A DNA stretch of 64,000 nt from Chrysaora quinquecirrha (lineage: Eukaryota; Cnidaria; Scyphozoa; Semaeostomeae; Pelagiidae): NCBI GenBank assembly GCA_014526335.1, contig JACTAT010000014.1, positions 1,373,250 to 1,437,249 of the forward strand, written 5' to 3'. The first letter of the stretch is position 1, and each line of letters opens with the position of its first letter. The position numbers and the translations under genes were made by a program. Below, piece after piece: positions 49,401-61,400 of the stretch. The notes beneath the pieces were generated by a model that worked only from the letters and a program-made list of their open reading frames with translations, did no database searches and was not told the DNA's origin.

Positions 49401-52400
49401 AATGAAAACCGATTTTAAACAATAGATTTATGTTTTGTTTTCAGGCAGTTGTGCTGGGTTTGCTACAAGATCCTCTTGTTTTAATGCCCTTTGATTGTCA
49501 ACTGTGTTTGGGACAAGGTTCAATTGCGATGCCTAGAAGCTGAGAAGACCTCAATTTTGCCAAGCTCACAAATTGAAGCACCACAGTGTTACGGTAAGTA
49601 ATTTCAGACCACTTTACATATTATATATCAATTGTTATTAATCTTATATGAAACGTTTTCGGCTCTCTGGTCATGCAGTCTGGGCTGGAATCCCTATCTA
49701 CTTTGGTATGCCAGTTGTGGAGAAATCTGTTCTAGTGTTCGCCGCACATGACAAATATATATATAGATATGTATGGTGCTGAAGAAGGTTTAAGTTAGCC
49801 GAAGCGCAAAAATATCAAATGGGAGGAGAGCCTTGGGCTACATGGCTTGGAGAGTTACTCGGCGATTTCAATGAGCTCTATATCTCAGTGGAAATTATGT
49901 TGGCCCTCTGGTCATGCAGTCCAAGCATAAATCCCTATCTTCTGTGGTATGCCATTTGTGGAAAAATATATCCAAGTGTTCGCCACTCATGACTAATGTA
50001 TATAAATATGTAATGCGCTGAAGAAGGCTCATCATAGGCGAAACACAAAAATGTCCAACGGGAGGAGAGCCTAGGGCTGTATGACTTGGAGAGTTACTCG
50101 ACGATTTCATCGAGATCTATAACTCCGTTGAAATGTTGTTGATTCTCTGGTCATGCAGTCCAGGTTCGATTCCCTATTTATCGGGGCGTGCCACTTGTGG
50201 AAAAATCGATCCTAATGTTCGCCACTCATGACAAATATAAATGAATATGTATAGCGCTGAAGAAGGCTTATCATAGGCGAGACACAAAAATGTCAAACGG
50301 GAGGAGAGGCTCAGGCTGTATGACTTGGAGAGTTACTCGACGATTTCATCGAGATCTATAACTCCGTTGAAATGTTGTTGATTCTCTGGTCATGCAGTCC
50401 AAGTATAAATCCCTATCTACTGTGGTATGCCAAAAAAATATATCCAGGTGTTCGCCGCTCACGACTATGTGTATTTATATGTATGGCGCTGAAGAAGACT
50501 TAAGTTAACCGAAACACAAATATGTCAAACGGGAGGATAGCCTCGGGCTGTATGACTTGGAGAGTTACTCGACGATTTCATTGAGCTCTATAACTCAGTG
50601 GAAATGTTGTTGGTAATCTGATCATGCAGTCCAGGTTCGATTCCCTATCTATCGTGGTATGCCACTTGTGGAAAAATCTAATATATACCCTGTGTTATTA
50701 TCTTTTATTTAGTTAAGTATTACAGGAAACGTTGAAATACTGGTAAAGGAAGTTTCGAAAATGTTGATTTTTCTAGCCCTATGAAATATCACCCAGTCGT
50801 TCTTTCAGAGCTATCTATGATAAATACTGTGCTTTAGGTGGGAAAACAGGTCCATTTGGGCATACATATCCCGTTTCTTACGCAGCAATTCGGACCATGG
50901 CCAGTAGCTTTACAAAATCTCTAAATTTAATTTTCTTTGCAGGTACAGCAGCTCAATGCAGCTCATTCAGTCTTTGCGAGGATTGTTTGTCAAACTCAGC
51001 TAATTGTGCGTGGTGCAAAGATTCTTGTGCTGATGTTACATGTGGCAACAATTCCAAGGTAAACAGCTTTTTTCCTATAATTCTGATGTTGGGTATCATT
51101 GGCCCTTGAGTAAGGAATATGAAGTTATCAATTGTCGGCAGTTAAAGCCTGTCTGTGTCTTAAGTCAGTGTCAAATTTAAGGTACATCGTCCAAGCCAAG
51201 CTTGCAAACGATTTCACCCATGGCTGTTGCTATGGGCGCAGAAAGGATATTCGTAACAATGCGAAACGTTTGCCCTTGCAATCATTGTATTTTCTTTCAA
51301 TTCATAAACTGTTGATCTTGTTCATTTTATTTACATAGGCTAAATTAGTTGGGCAGCTAAACGGAGGGGGGATCTTGGGCTAGTGGTAGATTTTTGGGCT
51401 GTTTTTACTTTCAAGGTATTAAGTTTTCTTAGTTTACGCTCTGACTTTTGATTTGCCAATTCAAACTGAGCGATTGTAAAAAAAACCAAAATGACAACAT
51501 CCTGGCCAGGCAAGCAGTGGGGCTTTTGTAGTGAGGCTCCTTTAGTTTTTCTGCTATTTGGAAAGACAATGAATTAATAGAGGTGGGCTAAAGGAGAGCA
51601 GAGCGTGAAAGGCAGGGAGGGCTTTATATACATACATTAGACCTTCGACGGCAAACCCTGAGGAAGTCTAGGCCTATTCATACTTTAGATTATTCCAAAA
51701 TTTCTCAGTACTATTAGACTAGATATTAGTTTGAGAAAAACGGTAACCGATTTTACTTTGTAAAACATGTTTTGGATTCACCTCAACCTTCAGTTACAAC
51801 TAACAGATAGTTATAATACTTTTCATTAACCGTTACAATTTGAAATTCAAAATTCAAAATACAAAGAATTAGAAAGACCACGATTCTTGAATGCAGAGAA
51901 TCCAGAAGTGAAATCAGTTTTTCATTAGGGTAACCTTCTAGAGTTAAGATATTATAATATTAAGATAAATAAGTTATTCAAATTAATTTATTTTTTCATA
52001 CAAATACATTAAACTTGCTTTTCTTGTAGGTGAATCCGCTAAAAGATGTCAACCTGTGTCCTGCATTAAAATCGCTTGAAAAAGTCTGCAAGTCATTCTC
52101 AACTTGCATGAGTTGTGAGACGCATCCGAATTGCTCATGGAAAGCTGATGCAAGTGGAAAACAATGCATGTTTCAAGGTAAGGCTGCCATGATATCTTAT
52201 TCATCTTTAACTTATATTACCTTCTTTGCACTCCTCTTATTTTCCCGCCTTTAATTTTTGATGCTGTCATCCTTTTGACTTTGTTTTGTTGTATCTTTCT
52301 AATTTTTTACGTACCCAGTCAAACAAAGATCTTGTTTCCGTTTGTGAATTTTAAAGGAATTATATTTTGCAACTGTAAATAAGCGCCTCCCTGAAAAGAG

Positions 52401-55400
52401 TACTTCCCTCAATAGTCTTCCCCCGTCGAGCACCAATCATCAGATGAGCGCCCAGGTACTCATTCGAGTAAACATTATTGTTTAGAAGTGACCACAGTCA
52501 AATTTAAAGGTTGAACGGTTAAATATCTGCCTATGTGCAAATTTTCTTTGTCATTTAGTTATTTTGAAGCAATAGTCCAACAAAAACGCCGGAAAACATA
52601 TCTACCTATGAATCGAAATGTACCACTCAGAAGTGAGAATCTGAATTTGCATTGTGTCAACAATCAGTTTTTTCCAATCTGGGGATTTTCCAGTTGTTTT
52701 GAAATGTTTTGGTCTATTTCTGATGCTTATGTTCTCAGAAGTATGGGGCAAAAAAGCTCTCTTTCATTGTAGTCAAGGATTCTTTCGCTTTTCATTGCAA
52801 TTTCGAAGTTCCGTGCGTACGATTAAAAGATTATTTGCCAATAACTGAAAGACGTTGACCTAGGTAAGTAGGGTTAGGGTTAGGGTTATGGTTAGGCTGG
52901 GCGTTAATTCTCAAGATGTTTTTGTATATTGTTTTTCTGCATCTCTTGTAGCTTCAAAGCAAAACTACAATGCTTCCGAGAGATGTAAACCGTATGATCC
53001 ATCACAAGTCCAATGTTATCAAATAAAAACTTGCTCTGAATGCACAACATCTCTTTCTATTGGTTGTATGTGGTGCCAGTCGCAAAAGAGATGCATCGAC
53101 TTAGATGCGTATTTGGTCCACTTTGCGTATGGGCAATGTTTGGAATGGACTACTGATCAGATATGTCCAAGTAAGTTCTGACCTTGTTAAATACAGTTTT
53201 TACGATCTATTTTTCTTTTACATTTGTCCTTGAAGTAAATCATACTTAATCATACTGATTTTTCAACGAGTGGGATGCCACAATAGATTGGATTTGAACG
53301 TGGGTTGCATGAACAGAGAGCCAACGACGTTTCTATTGAGCTACACTTTTTTAATAAGCAACCGCTCAATAAGCAACTAGGGCTGGACTGACCTTAACAT
53401 TAAGCAACTTGAGGGCTCAATTGAATTAGTGTAAGCAACTAGTCAAACAACCAAGCTTATACGCTTTGTTGTTGTTAGGAATTCGTTTGTTCTTATGTTT
53501 TGCATGTTAAAGTTTTTTAGCTAACGTGTTTCGGCTTACTGTCTCCCAAAAGTCGTTTTGTAGGCCTAGCAGTTCATGACTTTGAGCCACGAAGTCAGGG
53601 ATGGTTGTTAGGTACAAAAATGTTAAACAACTTTTAAACAACTTTGAGGGCTCAAATGTCCAAAATTTTTATTACCTTTGAGGGCTGGATAAAAGTCCAG
53701 TTGCTTATTAAAAAAAGTGTATAGAGCTCAATGAAGTCGCCGAGTTACTCTCTGAGTCATGCAGCCAAAGGCTCTCCTCCCATTTGGCTTTGCATTTCAT
53801 TTATGTTAAGCCTTCTTCAGCATCATACATATTTTCATACTTAATTCATGAATGGCGAACACTAGGATAGATTTTTCACGAGTGGCATACCACAAAAGAT
53901 GGGATTTGAACGTGGGCTGCATAATCAGGGAGACAAGGACGTTTCTACTGAGCTATAGAGCTCAATAAAATCGTCAAGTAACTCTCTGAGTCGTGCAGCC
54001 AAAGGCTCTCCTCCCATTTGGCTTTGCGTTTCATTTATGTTGAGCCGGGATTTTGAGCCTTTTTCAGTAGGGTACGTATTTGCATACTTTATTCATGAAT
54101 GGTGCACACTAGGATAGATTTATCAACGAGTGGCATAACACAATAGATGCTATTTGAAAGTGGGCTGCATGATCAGAGAGGCAACGACGTTTCTACTGAA
54201 CTAAAGAGCTCAATAAAATTGCCAAGTAACTCTCAGAGTCATAGAAACAAAGGTTTTCTTGCCATTTGGCTTTGTTTCAGCTATGTCTAGCACCATACCA
54301 TATTTGTCTATATTTTTGGCTTGTCTTTGGCTTCAGCTTTCTTTGCTCGTGTAAACTTATAACTAGTTTCTATGACGGGATAAGATCTATCTAAAATTTC
54401 GCATGAAATTTTTTATCTCTCTATCATATGCCCGTGGTAGCAAATATGATATCACTTCCAAAAAAATGGCTGAGGGGCTAGATTTGTGGAAAATTTCCAG
54501 GAAATGTGATTCTGCAACAAAAGCAACCCTTGTTTTTTACTACGCCTTCCGGTTCATCTTGTGTTATCGTTAAAGGGTTAAACTTTTTTATGTAAGCAAC
54601 TGGACTTCTTACCAGCCCTCAAATTTGCTTAAAATTTTAGACATTTCATCCCTCAAAGTTGCTTCAAAGTTGCTTAAAATTTTTTGTACCTAACAACCAC
54701 CACTGACTTCGCAGGTCAAAATCAACAACTGTTAGGCCTACAACGCAACTTTTGAGGGACTGTAAATGGAAAAACGTTAGCTAAAGAACTTCAACATGCA
54801 AAACATACGAGCAAAACAATTTCCTAACAATAAGAAAACGTGAAGGCTTGATTGTTTGACTTCTAAGTTGCTTACAGTAATTCAGTTGAGCCCTAGGTTT
54901 GTCCAGCCCTAGTTGCTTATTGAGCGGTTGCTTATTTAAAAAAGTGTATTGTGCATGTCAGTGTCCATCTGGGCTTTTATATCTGGTTCGTGAGATTTAT
55001 ACCGTAAAATTTCTCTTTCAGAACTCACTTGTAACATGCAGAAATCCTGTAAAGATTGCTTTCAGCTTCCAGGCTGTGGTTGGTGTGAGGATTCATTGAG
55101 AACAGGCTTAGGTGAATGCATGGATGGTGGCTACGATGGACCGAGAACTAACAGCTATAATGCTACCTGTCCGGCACCAAGATGGCATTTTACCGAATGT
55201 CCAAGTGAGTATCCATCGTATAATAGATGCATAGATTGCACGAAGAAGGCTTAGCAAGGCCAATGGATGTGTTAACATTATCTGGTTCAGAACAAATTGG
55301 CCAAACTGAGTCGTTATTCAGATATATTTCACTGTACCTGAATTTGCTTCTCATTGTCTGAAATACTGAAAATCAATGGAAAATGTCTTTTATTAGCCGA

Positions 55401-58400
55401 GGTATTGCCAGTTGAGAAAGAACGTTTCTTAAAAAACACCCAGATGCGGATCGAAATGCATCTATCAGAAATTGCAGCTGAATTGGCATTGTGTTTTAAA
55501 CACAAATCAGCTAGCCGGATACAGCGGAAAGATCAATAGAATTAATTTAAGAGTCCAAGTGAGAAAACGAACCATTTACTTCCGATTCAAGACGCAAAAA
55601 CGCACTTTCTTGAAAGACTTGAAAAACGGCAGACGCTGTAGATATCGATTTGGAAATAATTTCTCTGCGAGTCTTTGAAATCTCCCAGATCTGTACTCAG
55701 AAGAGACAGGCCTGAGTTTTACACATCTGAACTTTCGAACCCCAGCTGTCGTTAAACATAACACTATCGTTAAACACTGTTCGCTAGTTTGCATACCAAT
55801 CGCTTACTGTCGTTGCCATTATCTCTGAAATTTATGTTGCTCTTGGAAAACATTAGTTACACCAATTTTTCTTTCATTTTTAGGCTGCGAATGTAATGGA
55901 CATAGCCAGTGTGTCAACGAGTCTGTGTGCCAGCGTTGCTTAAATAATACAGCAGGTACTTATGGTCTTTTATTTTGTCATATATTTTTGTGCAATGTTG
56001 ATCTTAATTCACTTAGTGTTTTATTCCTGTGAAAGGGTAAGTTAGGAGCTGTTTGATTTCGAGAACAGATTTAATTTGTTTAACCTATGTTTTGCTGTTC
56101 TCAAAAAATTTAGTGAATAGTTCAGAAAATCGGACTAAATCGTACTATGTCTCCTTAAATTTTTGGAACCCTTGCAAGTTTCTCTTAAGCTTTGGCAGAA
56201 CAATACCCTAGTTGATTACCTGTATTTTTCAGTAGAGAAGGGAACGTCTGAAGTCCCCTTATATGAGACGTTATGCTGTACTGTGTTTGGAGCGCGTCGA
56301 GGAGCGCGTCTTCCTGTACAGGAAAAATTGCTCTGCTTGCGTATTGCAGTGTGATTGCAAGCTATAGAATCATTTTATAGTGCTCTTTTGTGTCCTTTTA
56401 AGCATCTTTCTTTATGGTAAAATCAATTAAGTTAATGTCTCTGTTTGTAGCAGTAAACTGCTATTAGAAACTAGTCCTTTACTTATCTTCATTTTACTAT
56501 TTTACCTGAGACCTGTGTTTATTTTGATTCAATTTCTAATATTCCCATTTCGATAATTTAGGCCAACACTGTCAAACATGCAAGTCTATGTACTATGGAA
56601 ATGCATTAAACAATGGGACATGTAAAGGTGAGGCCATTTTGTCCAATTTTATTTATCTATTAATTTACAGAAAATTAACTTGTGATATTTATTACTGTAA
56701 AGAACGATCCGGTCTACAAGGGCCTGTTTACATGGAGGCGGGCCAGCCCGGTTAGCCGAGCTAGCTCGGTTAGGCGAGATCCTTTTTCAGAGCGTTTACA
56801 TGGATAAATTTTCCAGCCCGGTTAGCCGAGCTAGCCTTGCTTTTTAACACTTTTCCATTCTTTTCTGCAAGAATTTCACCTCGCCTGACCAGGCTGGCCC
56901 GCTCTCCCTATAAACGCAAAGTGAACAAACAAAAGATTCTTTTGTTCCCGCCAGGTGGGATCGACGTCCTTTGATTCCGGATCTCGCCTCACCGGGCTGG
57001 GTGGTTGTTCATGTAAACGCCAGATTCACAAACAAAACAATTTATTGTTCTGTCAGATCTCGCTTGGCCAAGCCAGCCCGCCTCCATGTAAACAGACCCT
57101 AAGATCCAGAATAAACGCACTAGCTGCTAGGAAGATGAAGATTTGCATCTTTATACTTTGTTTGATGCTGAACTCAAAAACCACTGCGAGTACCACTGCA
57201 CAAATTTCATATGGTCAAAACCCTTATAGATCATTTTGGTATCACGTCACACAGCATTAAAATTTTTCGAAATCACATGATATCGAGTTTTTATATGAAA
57301 ATCTTAAAAAGCAGCAAAAACTTAGTCTAAGTACAAAGTTTCACTGTCCTAGCGCTTGTGTTCTTAATTTTGTGAGCAATCAAAGTTCCCGTTTTCATAA
57401 AGGATTTGACCAGTTAGTGAAACGTTTTCCCTAAGCCATTTTTCACGGTTGAAACCCTTATAGAATTGGGAACTTCGAACTCTCATACAATAAATAGTAC
57501 CGGTGCTAAGACAGTGAAACTTTTCACTTAGACTAAGTTAGGTTTTGGATACTTCATTCGTCTTCGGAATTGCAGACTGGACAAAGCTATTGATTTGTGA
57601 AAATTTTCAACCCTTGCGGCCTTTCTTCGACAAGGTCTGTTTAACCAACACGGTTAACCAACAGTGTTAGTGATATAACAGAGACACTTAGATGCAGAAA
57701 AATAGCAGAAGCACACTTGTAAGAAACTTGGTTTCTCTAGACAGTTGAAATCATTTCAATGTTCATGTCTTAAGGTCGAAGCTACTTGTTTTAAATCAAA
57801 ATAAGACATTTTACATTTCTTCAAATACAGTTATAGATTACCCCACCCTGCATAAAATATATCGCTGAACTGCACCAAACTGAGCAGCCTAATTTGAAAA
57901 TGGGTTTCTTATATGTGGGTTTTCTGTATACTCTTTAAGCTATTCATATATTGAGTTACAATTATCCCGTTCTGCAGCATGTTACTGTAATGGTCATGGT
58001 GCTGGTTGTGATACATCAACAGGAAAATGTGAATGTGATACCACGGGAGTGACTGGCGACAAATGTGAAAGGTATTTCTGCTATTTATTGCGCTCTTTCT
58101 CTTCACTGATCTGTGTATTTCCTTCGTTATTGATGACATAACCCTTTACCATGAGAATTATTTTGTTAATATGTCATAAAACGACCAACGAAGCTAGACT
58201 AGTATTTTGTATCGTCCAAATGGCGCTCCAAGACAAAATTAATTTCAACACCAAATCTTATTAACTGTAAATGAGGACGATGATACTTAACCCTATCTCA
58301 CCTAGGCGTTTCAGCGTCATCTCAACCTGGAGGAGGAGGTATATTTGACACCCCCCCATTTATCCTAGCAATTACTTGAGTAAATAAATAAAAAGGTTTG

Positions 58401-61400
58401 CTTGTTTTCTCAAGTGTATAAACTCGGTTTGTGAGTGTCAAGCCTCGGACGACCCATAACAGGGACATACTTGACCCATATCAGGGTGCTTCTGATTGTA
58501 TGTTGGCTACAGGAACCAAAAATTTAGCAAGGGCACATTGTGAGATAGGGCTGAAAATCTTACAACCTCAGCAAGTACTGTATCAAAACAGAACCTAGCA
58601 CAGTCCCATATTTGATAGCAAAGTATATGCTAAAGTATATATGTGTTTTGATGATGAAATCTTTTTATTTTCCTTCTTTTATAGGTGCCAGATAGCAAGT
58701 GAATACAGAGGAAATGCATCTAATGGGGGATTCTGTTTCTGTGAGTGATGTACCTGTTGGTTTTATTCACAGAGTTCTCAAACTCCCTGCAGTTGCCTCG
58801 AAATTTAACAAAACCCTTTTCTTTAGGTACATAAATTTTTGAGCGAGCCTCCAATGAAATTTGTGAAGGATAAATTTTTGAGGAAGCCTATAGCTACCCT
58901 TCTCATACTTGCTTACGAGAAGGGTAGCTGTAGGCTTTCATTAGTTAAAATTCTGAGATTCTACTTACTGTTTTTTCAAACTCTTTGCAGTTGCCTTGAA
59001 GCGTGCAAGACCCATTTCATTAAGAATATTCGTTTTTGAGGGAGCCCTTACCCTTTTGAGGAGCTTACATATTAGAATGGCAGCTGAACGCTTTCATTAG
59101 CTAAAATTCTCGATATGAGGGTTTTTTCCCAAAATGTCCTGTCCACAATTAAGACATAACTTTTTTATTCTTATTTCTCTCCATTCCGTATAAACGTGCC
59201 GTTTCTTCAGGAAGGACGCTCGTTTATATGGAAGCCTTAAGCGAGATAGTTCATTTTGCTCATAATGCAAAGAGTTTATGTGGAAGCCTTTAACGATTGC
59301 ATATGCAAAGGCTGGTTAAACAATTTCATTAGTCGGCTTTTATAAGTCTTTCACAATTCTTGAGTTCTTTAGATTCGTGGTTAGATTCGACCTTATTATT
59401 TTTTAGATCGTCTACCAGTTGGGTTTTCGTATACATTCAATAGAACAACAAAGAAAATCAATTTTGACGCCGTGCCTAAAAATGTAAGTTCCTCATACAG
59501 TTCCTCTGATTGCCTGCTTATATAAGCGCAAATTTTCCCATCGTCAAGCCTATGAGCTGAGAGGCGAGTTCCGAGCTTTCTGTATTGGCCTTTTAATTAA
59601 AAAGTTGTGTTTATATGTGAAATGAATTATTCCAGTCAACTGAGATCCAGCTCTAAGCAAGCTGGAACTCACCTAGATGGGATAGAGTTTTCCATGTAAA
59701 CGCAGAACAGCCTGGAAGGTGGGATGTTGTTGCTGGTTATGGGCACTCCTTGAAATAACACCATTGTCTTAGAAGATTAAACCGAAGCTGCAATATGATA
59801 CAGAAAGCTGGAAGGTGAAATTGAATTCCACGCTTGATTATTCTGCCCCATCTTCCTGCTCACAGGCTTGAAGGTGGGGTGTTTTGTCCATATAAGCAGG
59901 CCTTTATTCAAGCTGCTATTTTCACTAACTTGTATTCTTGGGTTACCTATTGCCCTCTACTATCTGCTAACTCTAACCTTGTCCATTTATCTCAGCATGC
60001 TGTTTGCTGAATCTTGTAGCACTTTCTGAAGACTAGATTCCCTTGTTTATAGCCCTCTCCAACATCTGAGGTGGTTACGATTGATTCAAGAAACATTTAA
60101 GGAAAAATAGCTCCTTAAATAAAGCGAGAACATCAGTCAGGATCAGGCCGGGGTATCGAGTGCGTACAGACGTGAAAACCAATCACTCCCTCGGATATTC
60201 TAGTGTGGTGCTTTACCGGACATTAAACCCTATCTCCAGCTCTGATTCCAGTCCATTAACAAGAAAATATATCCAAAATCAGAATCATTGAGAAGCGAGA
60301 ACGGTCAAACGTTGCTTCTAAAGCGAATCTCAGGTCTTTGACCAACAATGTTTTAGGTTGATTGCCAAGGGAAAAACTTAGTATTAAATGACGAGATCTT
60401 TATTTTTTCTCTATCTAATTTTCATAAATTTTCTCTCAAGGACCGTGATGACATGGAATTTGAAATAAGAGTCCCTAGAGGAAAATATGGACGCATGAAT
60501 TTCTCAATAACTATTGGTAAGCAAATACTTAGCACGTTCAAATAGAATGGTACCAAGTAGGCAGTTATACTAGAGATTGAACAGTAGGGGCAATGTTTTC
60601 AATGTTGGGGCAAAGTTTTATGCTTCTAGTCCTTAAGATATTGATTTTATAGGTTTTAAAAGTTTGAAATTCTATAAAGGATTTGACCGTGAAAAATCGC
60701 TGGGGTGAAATTTTACACCCTTAATCATTTGAAACGGTCAAATCCCTTATAAATTTTCAAACTTTTAATCGCTATAGAATCAACATTATAAGGACTAGAA
60801 GCGTTTAAATTTGCCTCAACGCTAAAGAGAAGGCGCTAAATTCGAATCTGAAGTCGAAATTTCTTTATGACCTAATTTTCAATTTTTTTGAAAGCGAGGC
60901 CCTTAGTTGAAATGGTCTATTGTCTTTGTCCAACAATGTTTCATGGTTTGGCCTAAGTTAATGCCTTACTTTATGGGGCTCTTGGGCTCTTTAGTATAAG
61001 TGAACGAAATAGTTTCGTAGTTTATTTTCCCTTTGTTTTGCCTAATGCCATTTCGACCTTTTTCTAGATGGCATTGAAGAGTTTGTCGTGAAAAACTATC
61101 TACTTGGGTCGTACAAGAAAGTGTTTTCTACTGAAAAATACAAATTTATTAGAGGAAAACAGCCAAGATTTAAAGTCTACTTATATGGCTGGAGTAAAAA
61201 TGCTGGTTTCCAGGTAAGCTTCTTCTATTGATTGGTTTCTAACAGTTCTGTTTTTGTTCACGTGTATAGTTATATAGCTGGGTATAACCAGCATTAAGAG
61301 CCTCTTATGCATAAATTTGGTTTTCAAATGATTTTCAAATAAGCCTTGCTTTATCTTTTCTAGATCTCCTTTGATCAGAAACCAGGGCAGTTAAATTGGC

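Larger units (their letters stand above)
49655..50690 (+). mobile_element. Tandem array of about 239 bp retrozyme/SINE-like units
   Basis: Ribozyme-like CTGAAGAAG motifs fall at 49779, 50018, 50257 and 50489, giving periods of 239, 239 and 232 bp over about 4.3 units. Each unit contains, in order: TCTATAACTCAGTGGAA (tRNA A-box-like), a GGTTCGATTCC B box in the best copies (50163-50173, 50634-50644), TGTGGTATGCCACTTGTGGA, a GTGTTCGCC...GGCGCTGAAGA...GAAACAC hammerhead-like segment, then GGGAGGAGAGCC and GACTTGGAGAGTTACTCG. It lies inside attractin intron 13, sense strand. Confidence 0.85.

Noticed and set aside
49655..50690. CRISPR-like regular repeats
   Set aside because: Whole 239 bp units repeat with no unique spacers, inside an animal intron.
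52533..52848. Open frames in attractin intron 15 as a possible missing lectin exon
   Set aside because: No WIGL, EPN, WND or Cys spacing of C-type lectins, and the neighbouring exons already join in phase.
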